Source of the DNA: Falsiroseomonas tokyonensis
Lineage (GTDB): Bacteria; Pseudomonadota; Alphaproteobacteria; Acetobacterales; Acetobacteraceae
Direction of reading: 5' to 3'
NCBI RefSeq assembly: GCF_019024325.1
Contig: NZ_JAFNJS010000002.1
Coordinates: 620,118 to 684,117, forward strand
DNA length: 64,000 nucleotides
The notes beneath the pieces are model-generated. The model saw only the letters and a program-made list of their open reading frames with translations, searched no databases and was not told where the DNA came from. Positions 25,684 through 36,103 of this stretch are shown one piece after another (position 1 is the first letter of the stretch; every line of letters begins with the position of its first letter). The position numbers and the translations under genes were made by a program.

Positions 25684-26295
25684 ATGGGCGCCGAATTCCT
25701 GCTGACTTCGCTGATCGTGGTCGCCTCGCCCGGTACGGGCGTGGTGATCACGCTGGCGGCCGCGCTGTCGCAGGGGCGAAGGGCGGCCATCGTCGCGGCG
25801 CTCGGCTGCACGCTCGGCATCCTGCCGCATATGCTGGCGGCCATCACCGGCCTGGCGGCGCTGCTGCATGCCAGCGCCCTGGCCTTCGAGGCCCTGCGCT
25901 GGGCCGGCATCGCCTATCTGCTCTGGATGGCGTGGAGCAGCCTGCGCGCGGATGGGCCGCTTGCCATCCGAACCGATGCCGCGCCACGGCGCGACCAGGA
26001 CGTGATCCTGGCCGCCATGGCGGCGAACCTGCTGAACCCGAAGCTGTCCATCTTCTTCGTGGCCTTCCTGCCGCAATTCGTGGCGCGGCAGGATCCGCAG
26101 CCGGTCGTCACCATGCTGATGCTGTCCGGCGTGTTCATGGCGATGACCTTCGCGGTCTTCGTTCTCTATGGCTGCTGCGCCGCGGCGGCGCGGCGGCATA
26201 TCCTTTCGCGGCCTTCGGTGCTGGCCTGGATGCGCCGCGGCTTTGCCGCCGCCTTCGTGGCACTCGGCGGCCGCCTGGCGCTGAGCGAGAGATAA
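25684..26295 (+). CDS. LysE family exporter
   Basis: 203 residues from ATG 25684, four bases after the receptor stop. Six helices are predicted; VASPGTGVVITLAAALSQGR (start) and ANLLNPKLSIFFVAFLPQFV (middle) are the RhtB/LysE signatures. Members export amino acids such as threonine, homoserine or lysine. Inside an import and hydrolysis operon it probably removes an amino-acid product of the amidohydrolases, preventing overload. Confidence 0.88.
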   Translation: MGAEFLLTSLIVVASPGTGVVITLAAALSQGRRAAIVAALGCTLGILPHMLAAITGLAALLHASALAFEALRWAGIAYLLWMAWSSLRADGPLAIRTDAAPRRDQDVILAAMAANLLNPKLSIFFVAFLPQFVARQDPQPVVTMLMLSGVFMAMTFAVFVLYGCCAAAARRHILSRPSVLAWMRRGFAAAFVALGGRLALSER

Positions 26296-26309
26296 CAGGG
26301 GGAAATACG

Positions 26310-27736
26310 ATGGCCACCGTCATCCGCAATGCCGACCTTGTGGTCGCCTGGGACGCCTCGACCAAGCAGCACATCTACCTGCCCGATGCCGATGTCGCCT
26401 TCACCGGCGGCACGCTGTCTTTCGTCGGCCGCAACTATGACGGGCCGGTGGAGGAGGAGATCAGCGGCTCCGGCCTCATGGTCATGCCGGGGCTGGTGAA
26501 CATCCATTCCCACCCGTCCAGCGAGCCGATGAACAAGGGGCTGATCGATGAGATCGGCTCGCCTGGTCTCTACAATTCCTCGCTCTACGAGTTCATGCCG
26601 ATCTTCCGCGCCGATGCGGAAGCGGTGCCGAGCTGCGTCCGCGTCGCCCTCTCCGAATTGCTGCTCTCCGGCGTCACGACGGTGGCCGACCTGTCCATGG
26701 CGCATCCCGGCTGGATGGACCTTCTGGCGGAATCCGGCATGCGCGTCTGCATCGCGCCCATGTTCAAGTCGGCCAAGTGGTTCACCAAGAATGGTCATGT
26801 CGTCGAATACGAATGGGACGAGGCCGCCGGCGAGAAGGCGATGGCGGAGGCGCTGTCACTGATCGAGCGTGCGGAACAGCACGAAAGCGGCCGCCTGTTC
26901 GGCATGGTGGTGCCGGCGCAGATCGATACCTGCACCGACACGCTGCTGAAGGAAAGCTTCGCCGAGGCCGGCAAGCGGGGCCTGTCCTGGCAGATCCATG
27001 CGGCGCAGTCCGTGGTCGAGTTCCATGAGATCACACGCCGCACCGGCAAGACGCCGATCGGATGGCTGGACTCCATGGGCCTGCTCAGCGACCGCAGCAT
27101 CATCGGTCACGGCATTTTTCTGGATGACCATCCCTCCACCAAATGGTGGACCGACAGCGACATGGGGCGGCTGGCCGAGACCGGCACGACCGTCGCGCAT
27201 TGCCCCACCGTCTTCGCCCGGCGCGGAATCACTTTGAAGCACTTCGGCCGCTACAAGCGGGCCGGCGTCAACATGGGCCTCGGCACGGATACCTATCCGC
27301 ACAACATGCTCGATGAGATGCGGCTGGTGGCCTATCTCGCCCGCACCCAGGCGAACGATCCGCGCAGCATGACGACGACCGAGCTTTTCGATGCCGCGAC
27401 CATCGGCGGCGCCAAGGCGCTGGGCCGCGAGGATATCGGGCGCCTCGCCGCCGGCGCGCGCGCCGACTTCGTGCTGGTGGACGTGACCCATCCGATGATG
27501 CGCCCGGGCCGCGATCCCGTGCGCAGCCTGGTCTATGCGGCGGGCGATCGCGCGGTGCGCGATGTCTATGTGGACGGCAACAAGGTTGTCTCGGACGGCA
27601 AGGTCACCACCATGGACTACCACGGCGCCGCCGCGCATCTGCATGAGGCCCAGAAGCGCATCATCGAGAAGGCGCCGTCGCAGGACTGGGCGCATCGCCC
27701 GGTCGAAGTCTCCTCGCCCCCCACATTCCGGTGGTC

Positions 27737-27740
<4 letters not shown>
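26310..27740 (+). CDS. Amidohydrolase, ATZ/TRZ-deaminase-like
   Basis: 476 residues with CAGGGGGAA as ribosome site. Metal ligands: HSH in VNIHSHPSSE, His in WQIHAAQS, His in IIGHGIF and Asp in GLGTDTYPHN. This layout matches the cytosine-deaminase/chlorohydrolase (ATZ/TRZ, SsnA) branch, which deaminates or dechlorinates heterocycles and related compounds. It differs in type from the YtcJ-like enzyme at the head of the operon, so the imported compound may be cut twice. Its stop overlaps the DppD-like start (ATGA). Confidence 0.87.
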
Positions 27741-28725
<985 letters not shown>

Positions 28726-28729
<4 letters not shown>

Positions 28730-29805
28730 CCACGCTGCTGCAGGTTGAGAACCTGACCAAGCACTATCCGGTGAAGAAGGGCCTGGTGCTGGCGAAGCAG
28801 GTCGGCACCGTCCGCGCCGTGGATGGCGTCTCCTTCCAGATCGAGCGTGGCGAGACGCTGGCCATCGTGGGTGAATCCGGTTGCGGCAAGTCCACGACCG
28901 CGCGCCTGGTGCTGCGCCTGATCGAGCCCACCTCCGGCACCGTGCGCTTCGACGGGCAGGAAGTTTCGGGGGCCGCGCTGCGCACGCTGCGGCGCCGCGT
29001 GCAGGTGGTCTTCCAGGACCCCTATGCCAGCCTCAATCCGCGCCTGCGCGTGGCGGATACCATCGCGGAGCCGATGGAGGTGCATGGCATCGGCACGCCC
29101 GAATCCCGCGCGGCGCGGGTGAGGGAACTGCTCGGCCTGGTCGGCCTCGCGCCCTTCCATGCGCAGCGCTACCCGCATGAATTCTCCGGCGGCCAGCGGC
29201 AGCGCATCGGCATCGCCCGCGCGCTGGCGGTGCAGCCGGAGCTGATCATCTGCGACGAGCCCGTCTCCGCGCTGGATGTCTCGATCCAGGCGCAGGTGGT
29301 GAACCTGCTGAAGGACCTGCAGCGCCGCTTCGGCCTGTCCTACCTGTTCATCGCGCATGATCTGGCCGTGGTGCATCACATGGCCGACCGCGTGGCGGTG
29401 ATGTATCTCGGCCAGATCGTGGAAACCGCGCCGAAGCGCGCCATCTTCGATCGGCCCGCGCATCCCTATACGCGCGCGCTGCTCTCGGCCATTCCGCACC
29501 CCGATCCGCGGCGGCGCGGCCTGGTGAAGCCGATCGGCGGCGATGTGCCGAGCCCGATGAACCCGCCCCCCGGCTGCCGCTTCCACACCCGCTGCCCCTT
29601 CGCGCAGGATCGCTGCAAGGCGGAGATGCCGGTGCTGCGCGACATCGGCCCGGGCCAGCAGGTGGCCTGCCATTTCGCCGAGGTTCTGCCGCCCTTCGAT
29701 GCCGCGTCCCATGAGGGCATCGCGCCGGTGGCGGCCAAGCGCCTGGCCCTCTACGCCGCGGCCAAGGCACGGCTGGCCGCCGCATTGCCAGGCCGGGCGC
29801 CCTAG
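28726..29805 (+). CDS. Peptide-type ABC ATPase, DppF-like
   Basis: 359 residues. Walker [14 protein letters not shown]-loop [13 protein letters not shown], signature [15 protein letters not shown], Walker [13 protein letters not shown] and C-terminal [14 protein letters not shown]. It overlaps the DppD-like gene by 4 bases and is the last gene of the importer operon. The gap to the alcohol dehydrogenase gene is 33 bases, so read-through into that gene is possible. Confidence 0.93.
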
Positions 29806-29838
29806 GCTCTGATCCCCCGGCTGGACGGGGAGGACAGG

Positions 29839-31008
29839 ATGGTCATGCAGCTCGTGGCGCCGCGGCTGATGCTGATGGGCGGTGGCGCGGTGAAGAAGCT
29901 GGGGGAGGTGCTGGCCCAGCTCGGGCTGTCCCGGCCGCTGGTGGTCACCGATCCCTTCATGGTCTCCTCCGGCCTGGTGGAGCAGGCGCTGGCGCCGCTG
30001 CGCGAAGCGGGCCTCGCGCCCGCCGTCTTTTCGGACACCGTGCCGGACCCGACCGATACCGTCATCGCCGCCGGCGTCGCGGCCATGCGGGCCGGCGACT
30101 ATGACTGCCTGGTCGGCTTCGGCGGCGGCAGCCCGATGGATACCGCCAAGGCCATGGCGATCCTCGCCGCCGCGCCGCCGGGCGCGAAGATGCGGGACTT
30201 CAAGGTGCCGGCTGCCGCCAACCTTGGTGCCGTGCCCATCATCTGCGTCCCCACCACCGCCGGGACGGGCAGCGAGGCCACGCGCTTCACCGTCATCACC
30301 GATACCGAGACGGATGAGAAGATGCTCATCGCCGGCCTCGGCGCGCTGCCGTTGGCCGCGGTGGTGGATTACGAGCTGACCTTCGGCCTGCCCGCCCGCA
30401 TCACCGCCGATACCGGCATCGACAGCCTGACCCACGCGCTGGAGGCCTTCGTCTCCGCCAAGGCCAACCCGGTCTCGGACGACTATGCCCGCAGCGCGAT
30501 GCGGCTGATCGCGCCCAATCTCCGCCGCGTCTGGGCGGACCCGAAGGATGCCGCGGCGCGGGAGGCGATGATGCGCGGCGCGACGCTGGCGGGGCTTGCC
30601 TTCAGCAATGCCAGCGTCGCCCTGGTGCATGGCATGAGCCGGCCCATCGGCGCCCATTTCCATGTGCCGCACGGCCTGTCCAACGCCATGCTGCTGCCCG
30701 CCGTCACTGCCTTCGGTCTGGAGGCGGCGCGGCCGCGCTATGCCGAGGCCGCGCGCGTGATGGGCGTGGCCAGCGAGGCCGAGGGCGACCAGGCCGCCGC
30801 CCAGCGCCTGGTCGAGGAGCTGCGCGCCCTGAACCGGGACCTGGATGTGCCGAGCCCCGCGAAATGGGGGATCGATGCCGGGAAGTGGGAGGGGTTGCTG
30901 CCGCTGATGGCGCAGCAGGCGCTGGCCTCCGGCAGCCCGTCGAACAATCCCCGCGTGCCGGATGCGGCGGAGATCGTGGCGCTCTACCGGGCCAGCTACG
31001 CCGCCTAA
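29839..31008 (+). CDS. Iron-containing alcohol dehydrogenase
   Basis: 389 residues, the usual family length. The NAD(P) loop is VGFGGGSPMDTAKAMAIL, and CVPTTAGTGSEATRFTVIT follows. Metal ligands are the Asp of DYELTFGLP and histidines in DSLTHALEAF, VHGMSRPIGAHF and HVPHGLSNAM. The enzyme reduces or oxidises alcohols, aldehydes or hydroxy acids; the substrate is unknown. GGGGAGGA 6 bases before ATG 29839 is a strong ribosome site; ATG 29845 is an alternative. It faces the EAL gene with only 4 bases between stops. Confidence 0.9.
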   Translation: MVMQLVAPRLMLMGGGAVKKLGEVLAQLGLSRPLVVTDPFMVSSGLVEQALAPLREAGLAPAVFSDTVPDPTDTVIAAGVAAMRAGDYDCLVGFGGGSPMDTAKAMAILAAAPPGAKMRDFKVPAAANLGAVPIICVPTTAGTGSEATRFTVITDTETDEKMLIAGLGALPLAAVVDYELTFGLPARITADTGIDSLTHALEAFVSAKANPVSDDYARSAMRLIAPNLRRVWADPKDAAAREAMMRGATLAGLAFSNASVALVHGMSRPIGAHFHVPHGLSNAMLLPAVTAFGLEAARPRYAEAARVMGVASEAEGDQAAAQRLVEELRALNRDLDVPSPAKWGIDAGKWEGLLPLMAQQALASGSPSNNPRVPDAAEIVALYRASYAA

Positions 31009-31012
31009 CCCT

Positions 31013-32173
31013 TCAGGCTGCCTGACCCTGGCGATCCGGCATGGCCGCCGCCGTCCAGGCGGCAATCCAGGCCGGCAACGCGGCCGGCGGCAGCGGGCGG
31101 CCGACGCCGAAACCCTGCGCCAGGTCGCAGCCGGCGGCGGCGATGGCGCGCCAGACATGGCTGTCCGTCACCCCCTCCGCGATCACCACCATGCCGCGCC
31201 GGCGGGCATGGCGGACCACGCGCTCCACCTCGGCCCGGGCGCGCCGTTCATGCGGCATGGCGAGCACCAGCTTGCGGTCCAGCTTCACCCCGGCGAAGGG
31301 CAGGTCCAGCAGGTCCCGGCGCCCGTCATCCAGCGCCAGGTCGTCCAGCAGCACGCCGAAGCCGGCCCGGCCCAGGCGAAGCAGCGCGCGGCGCAGCAAA
31401 GCGCGGTCGCGCACCTCCGTGCTCTCGGTCAGTTCCAGCAGCATCTCGGCGGGCGCGAGCCCGGCCTCGGCGGCCAGGCGCAGCAGCCGCACCGGCAGGT
31501 CCGGCCGCAGCAGCTCGGGCAGGGGCACGTTGAAGGACAGGCGGATGTGCCGCCCGGCGCGGTGCGCCGCCAGTTCCTGCATGGCGCGGCGGGCGACGGC
31601 CAGGGTCAGCAGCCCGGCCAGGCCGGCGCGTTCGGCCAGCGGGACGAAGGCATTGGCGCCGAGCGCGGCCCCCGGCCTTTCCCAGCGCGCCAGCGCCTCC
31701 ACCATCACCAGGCGGCGATCGGCCAGCCGGACCATCGGCTGGAAGCGCACCGTGATCTCGCCCTTGGCCAGCCCCTCGGCCAGGGCCGCGGCATCGCTGG
31801 GATGGGATCGGCGCGCCTGGCCCCGGGCCAGGGCGGCGGCCAGCTGCGCGGCCTCGGGCGGCACTTCCGGCAGCCCCGCCGGCGCCGTCTGGCCGGGGCG
31901 CGCGACGACGACCACGCCGGTGCCGTTGAAGGGATCCCGCGCCGCGCTCAGCAGGGCGCTGCTGCCGGCGCCGCTTTCCACCACCAAATGGCGCGGCGCG
32001 TTGCCCGGGCCCACCATCTGGCTCAGGGCTTCCTCCGCCGTGGTCACCAGCACCGGCGGCGGCCCGGCCATGCGCCGCGCGGCGTCGCGGGTGGCGGCAA
32101 TGACCAGGGGATCGCTAGCCACCAGCAGGACGATGCCCGGCTCCGGATCGGCGCGCCGCGGGCGCCTCAGCAT
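31013..32173 (-). CDS. EAL-domain protein with receiver-like domain lacking a phosphosite
   Basis: 386 residues from ATG 32173, which has GGAGGA 10 bases upstream; an upstream TTG at 32251 is less likely. Residues 13-95 resemble a receiver domain, but the acidic pair is ASD (19-21) and the phosphoacceptor position reads VVESG (Glu66). The EAL phosphodiesterase domain (about 130-375) keeps E159-A-L161, N215, E247, D277-D278, K297 and E333. Loop 6, normally DDFGTGYSSL, is DDLALDDGRRDLLD. Members degrade c-di-GMP; the metal ligands are present, but the altered loop may weaken activity or turn the protein into a c-di-GMP sensor. Confidence 0.85.
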   Translation of the reverse strand: MLRRPRRADPEPGIVLLVASDPLVIAATRDAARRMAGPPPVLVTTAEEALSQMVGPGNAPRHLVVESGAGSSALLSAARDPFNGTGVVVVARPGQTAPAGLPEVPPEAAQLAAALARGQARRSHPSDAAALAEGLAKGEITVRFQPMVRLADRRLVMVEALARWERPGAALGANAFVPLAERAGLAGLLTLAVARRAMQELAAHRAGRHIRLSFNVPLPELLRPDLPVRLLRLAAEAGLAPAEMLLELTESTEVRDRALLRRALLRLGRAGFGVLLDDLALDDGRRDLLDLPFAGVKLDRKLVLAMPHERRARAEVERVVRHARRRGMVVIAEGVTDSHVWRAIAAAGCDLAQGFGVGRPLPPAALPAWIAAWTAAAMPDRQGQAA

Positions 32174-32234
32174 GGTGATGGCATCCTCCGATCCAGGCCC
32201 GCGAAGCGCCGCAAGCTGGGCCAAGCTCGGCTTA

Positions 32235-32248
32235 TCACGGAATCGTGA
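32235..32248. promoter_or_regulatory. Dyad TCACG-N4-CGTGA upstream of the EAL gene
   Basis: A perfect 5-base dyad 62 bases upstream of the EAL start, in the 240-base gap 32174-32413 between the Bug receptor gene and the EAL gene. It sits where an operator would be expected. No other gene or RNA was seen in that gap. Confidence 0.3.
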
Positions 32249-32413
32249 CAAAACAAGACCCGGCAGCGAAAGGCCCGGCGATACGAGGCTCGGCGCGCCC
32301 GGCTTTCCGTTCTGGCGTTGCGATAGTCCATCAAGCCGCCAGGATGCCTGAAGATGCGGACATCTACCGGTTCATACAGAACACAGTCACGTGTGAGCCC
32401 CTGACGCCGCCCC

Positions 32414-33397
32414 TCAGGCCCGGCGGGGCAGCCAGGGCTCCTCGGCCCAGCGGCGGCGCAGCTCCGAATCGGCACGGGCCAGCAGCCGGCCCCAGGGCTC
32501 CGGCCCCAGGAAGCGGGGCGTCTGGCCGCGGCTGGCGCATTGCTCGGCGAAGTCGAGGTCGCCGGCCACGCCTTCCAGCCCGCCCAGCAGCGCGTCCCGG
32601 AAGCCCTGGGGCGCGGCCGGGTTCAGCGCGAAGCCGCGCTGCGCGGAGGCGATCAGGTCCACCGCCTGTTCCTTCAGCGTTGCCAGTTCCGGCAGCAGGG
32701 GGCTGCGGCGTGCGGCGGCGATGCCGATGCCATGCAGCTTGCCCTCCCGCAGCCAGCCGATCGCATCCGGCAGCGGCAGCATGGCCGCCGCCACATGGCC
32801 GGAGACCGCCGCCTGGCGGGCCGCGGCGGCGGAGGGAAAGGCGAAGCGCGGCAGGTCCAGCCGGCCATCCAGGCGCAGCGCCGCGAAATGCGCCGCGCTG
32901 CCGGGCGCCGGTGTGCCCAGCGTGCCGCGATCGCCCAGCTCGCGCAGTGCCGCCACATCGGCCGGCCCGCCATGGGCGCCGACCAGCACCATGCTTTCCT
33001 CCACCACCGCAGCCAGGGGCGCGATGCGGGTGCCGGGAAAGGGCTCGCCATTCTCCACGGCGCGGGCCAGCAGCAGGGGGGTGGTCACCACGCCGATGAC
33101 CCGCCGCGCCGGATCGGCCTCGGCCAGCACGGAGATGGAATCCAGGCCGGAGCGGCCGGGATGGTTGCGGACCGCCAGGGTCAGCCGCGGCAGGGCGCGT
33201 TCCAGGAAGGGGGCGACCCCGCGTGCCCAGAGATCCACCGCCGAGCCGGGGGCCGCGCCCACCAGAAGCTCCGCCGGATTGCCGCGGGCCCCCAGCGCCA
33301 GGCGCGGCGCGGCCAGGCCCAGCGCCCCGGCCAGGCCGAGCAGCGCCCGCCGCGGGACGTGCGGTGCCGTCGCCTCGCCGGGCCGCTGGCGGGTCAC
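32414..33397 (-). CDS. Bug/TctC-type substrate-binding protein
   Basis: 327 residues. The GTG at 33397 overlaps the secF stop as GTGA; the long open frame upstream is antisense or out-of-frame sequence of secF. PRRALLGLAGALGLAAPRLA is a twin-arginine-like signal. ELLVGAAPGSAVDLWARGVA, GVVTTPLLLARAVENGEPFP and LGTPAPGSAAHFAALRLDG match the Bug family of tricarboxylate-transporter receptors, usually about 320 residues. No TctA/TctB membrane genes adjoin it. Translational coupling to secDF is unusual. The sequence is somewhat divergent from the family core, so the ligand is unknown. Confidence 0.8.
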   Translation of the reverse strand: MTRQRPGEATAPHVPRRALLGLAGALGLAAPRLALGARGNPAELLVGAAPGSAVDLWARGVAPFLERALPRLTLAVRNHPGRSGLDSISVLAEADPARRVIGVVTTPLLLARAVENGEPFPGTRIAPLAAVVEESMVLVGAHGGPADVAALRELGDRGTLGTPAPGSAAHFAALRLDGRLDLPRFAFPSAAAARQAAVSGHVAAAMLPLPDAIGWLREGKLHGIGIAAARRSPLLPELATLKEQAVDLIASAQRGFALNPAAPQGFRDALLGGLEGVAGDLDFAEQCASRGQTPRFLGPEPWGRLLARADSELRRRWAEEPWLPRRA

Positions 33398-34353
33398 GTC
33401 GCCTGGGCCTGCGGGGCGGCGGCGACTTCCTTCGGCCGCAGCGACTTGGCGCCGGTGTAGAGCACCAGCGGCGCCGTGATGAAGATGGAGGAGGAGGTCG
33501 AGAGGACGATGCCGAAGAGCATGGTCCAGGCGAAGCCCGCCAGCGCATCGCCGCCGAACAGCGCCAGTGGCAGGGCCGAGAGGAACAGCGTCATCGAGGT
33601 GCCGATGGAGCGGTTTAGCGTCTCGTTGATCGAGAGGTCGACCACGTCGCGTAGCGGCATCTGCTTGTATTTGCGCAGATTCTCCCGCATCCGGTCGAAC
33701 ACCACGACCTTGTCGTTCACCGAGAAGCCGACGATGGTCAGGATCGCCGCGATGGTCTGCAGGTTGAACTCGATCTGCGTGACGGCGAGGAAACCCACCG
33801 TCTTCGTGGTGTCCAGGATCAGCGTGATGATGGCGGCCAGGCCGAACTGCCATTCGAAGCGGAACCAGATATAGACCAGCATCGCCAGCAGGCTGATGCC
33901 GAGCGCGATCATCCCGCCGCGGAACAGTTCACTCGAAACGCGCTCGCCCACCGCTTCCACCCGCAGGATGCGGGTGCCGGGACTGGCCGCCTCCAGCGCG
34001 CCGCGCACGGCATTCACCGCGCGCTGCGTGCCGGCCTCGTCGCCCTGCACGGGCAGGCGGATCAGCACGGCATCCGGCGCGCCGAATTGCTGCAGGCCGA
34101 CGTCACCCAGGTTGAGGCCGGAGGCGGCGGTGCGCAGCCGGGCGAGGTCGGCCGGGCCTTCCGTGCGAACCTCCATGACAATGCCGCCCTGGAAATCGAT
34201 GCCGCGCTCCAGCCCCGGATAGAAGGCCAGAATGACGGAGGCGATGGACAGGAAGGCCGAGAGCACCAGCCCCGGGATCGCGCCCTTCATGAAGGGGATG
34301 CGCGTATCGTCCGGGACGATGCGGAACAGCGGGCGGGAGAGCAGGCGGAACAT
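33394..34353 (-). CDS. secF: Protein translocase subunit SecF
   Basis: 319 residues, normal length. After the first helix, ERGIDFQGGIVMEV is the SecF periplasmic signature. Five more helices follow, with ATILTIVGFSVNDKVVVFDR and ETLNRSIGTSMT as the characteristic stretches. SecDF uses the proton gradient to pull proteins out of the SecYEG channel. It lies 13 bases downstream of secD. The usual partner gene yajC is not next to the pair in this window. Confidence 0.97.
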   Translation of the reverse strand: MFRLLSRPLFRIVPDDTRIPFMKGAIPGLVLSAFLSIASVILAFYPGLERGIDFQGGIVMEVRTEGPADLARLRTAASGLNLGDVGLQQFGAPDAVLIRLPVQGDEAGTQRAVNAVRGALEAASPGTRILRVEAVGERVSSELFRGGMIALGISLLAMLVYIWFRFEWQFGLAAIITLILDTTKTVGFLAVTQIEFNLQTIAAILTIVGFSVNDKVVVFDRMRENLRKYKQMPLRDVVDLSINETLNRSIGTSMTLFLSALPLALFGGDALAGFAWTMLFGIVLSTSSSIFITAPLVLYTGAKSLRPKEVAAAPQAQAT

Positions 34354-34366
34354 TCTTCTTCGATCC

Positions 34367-35950
34367 TCAGACCGGCAGCGTCTGGGGGCGGCGGCGGCGA
34401 TACCAGCTGGCCACCATCAGCCGCACCACCACCGTCGCGGTCCACATCTGCACCACCGTCCCGACGGCCACCGTGACGGCGAAGCCCTTGATGGGCCCGC
34501 TGCCGAAGCCATAGAGGCAGGCCATGGCGATCAGATTGGTCAGGTTGCTGTCCATGATGGTGCCGGAGGCCTTGGTGAAGCCCAGCTCCAGCGCCGAGAT
34601 GGGCGTTCGCCCGTTCCGTACCTCCTCCCGCACCCTTTCGTTGATCAGGATATTGGCGTCGAGCGCCGTGCCCAGCGTCAGCACGATGCCGGCGATGCCG
34701 GGAAGGGTGAGGGTGGCGCCCATGACCGACAATACGCCGACCATGATGACCAGATTGGCCAATAGCGCGATATTCGCGAGCCAGCCCAGGAACCCATAGG
34801 CCAGGCCCATATAGAGGAAGACGAAGCTGGCCCCCACGGCGAGGGAGATGATGCCGGCGCGGATCGCATCCGCCCCCAGCTCCGGCCCCACAGTCCGTTC
34901 CTCCACCACCGTCAGCGGGGCGGGCAGGGCGCCGGCGCGCAGCAGAACGGCCAGGTCGTTGGCCCCGCGCACGTCGAAGCTGCCAGAAATCTGGCCGCGG
35001 CCGCCTGTGATCGGCTCCCGGATATTCGGTGCGGTGATCACCCGCTCATCCAGCACGATGGCGAAGGGTCGGCCGACATTCTGGCGGGTGACATCGGCGA
35101 AGCGCCGGGTGCCGATGGAATCGAAGGTGAAGTTCACCACCCACTGACCGTTCTGGTCCTGGCCGGCGCGGGCATCGGTCAGGTTGGCGCCATCCACCTC
35201 GACCCGCCGGCGCACCGCATAGCGGTCCTGGAAGCGGTCGCCGGGGAGGAACATGGTCCCCGGCGGCGGCGTCGGCGCCTGGAGATTGGCGCTCTCGTCC
35301 AATAGATGAAAAGTCATGCGGGCGGTGCGGCCCAGCAGGTCCTTGATGCGGGCCGGGTCTTCCACGCCGGGCAGCTGCACCAGGATGCGGTTGGCGCCCT
35401 GGCGGGCGATCAGCGCCTCCGCCACGCCGGTCTCATCGACGCGGCGGCGGACGATCTCCAGCGACTGCTCCACCGCATTGCCCGCCTTGGCGCGCAGCGC
35501 GACCTCGGTCAGCGTGGCGGAAACCAGCCCATCGGGAGAGGTGGTCACCTCGATATCCGGCTGCTGCGCCCCGGCGCCGGCGGGCACCACGATCGCGGCC
35601 TCCCGCAGGATGCGGGCCATGTCGGCGGCGCGGGCGGGGTCGGACACGCGGACGGAGACGCGGCGCTCGGCCGGTGCGGCGTTCAGCCCGGTATAGAGGA
35701 TGCGGGGATTGGCAGCAGCGGCGCCGCGGCGCGCGGTATCCACCAGCGCCTCCAGCCTTTCGCGGACCATGGCGGAGGTATCGACCTCGAGCAGCAGGTA
35801 GCTGCCGCCGCGCAGGTCGAGGCCGAGGCTGATCTGGCGGGCCCAATCCGGCAGCGCGCTGCGCGGGAACAGGTTGGGCAGGGAGACCAGGATGCCGAGG
35901 AGGCAGACGCCGATGATGGCGAATACCTTCCAGCGGGCGAAATACATCAT
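34367..35950 (-). CDS. secD: Protein translocase subunit SecD
   Basis: 527 residues, typical for alphaproteobacteria. After TM1, ISLGLDLRGGSYLLLEVD is the SecD hallmark. The large periplasmic P1 domain (about 60-350) ends with ERTVGPELGADAIRAG, before five helices that include GTALDANILINERVREE. The start is MM; the second ATG is equally possible. It is divergent from the Gfo/Idh gene across 153 bases, which must contain the secDF promoter. Confidence 0.97.
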   Translation of the reverse strand: MMYFARWKVFAIIGVCLLGILVSLPNLFPRSALPDWARQISLGLDLRGGSYLLLEVDTSAMVRERLEALVDTARRGAAAANPRILYTGLNAAPAERRVSVRVSDPARAADMARILREAAIVVPAGAGAQQPDIEVTTSPDGLVSATLTEVALRAKAGNAVEQSLEIVRRRVDETGVAEALIARQGANRILVQLPGVEDPARIKDLLGRTARMTFHLLDESANLQAPTPPPGTMFLPGDRFQDRYAVRRRVEVDGANLTDARAGQDQNGQWVVNFTFDSIGTRRFADVTRQNVGRPFAIVLDERVITAPNIREPITGGRGQISGSFDVRGANDLAVLLRAGALPAPLTVVEERTVGPELGADAIRAGIISLAVGASFVFLYMGLAYGFLGWLANIALLANLVIMVGVLSVMGATLTLPGIAGIVLTLGTALDANILINERVREEVRNGRTPISALELGFTKASGTIMDSNLTNLIAMACLYGFGSGPIKGFAVTVAVGTVVQMWTATVVVRLMVASWYRRRRPQTLPV

Positions 35951-36103
35951 GGAAGCAGCCAGACCCCGAATGGTGAAGGAGCGGCCCTTTACCCCATCCG
36001 GGGGGCGATGCCACCGGCCCGGAAGATGCGGCGCGGCCCCCCCTGATGCAAGCCCGGGCGGGACGCAGTATCACCGGCTGGCTTGAAGGAAGGGTTTTTC
36101 TCG

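Noticed and set aside
33398-33853. N-terminal extension of the Bug receptor
   Set aside because: It overlaps secF out of frame and lacks a signal peptide; GTG 33397 gives both a signal and a coupled start.
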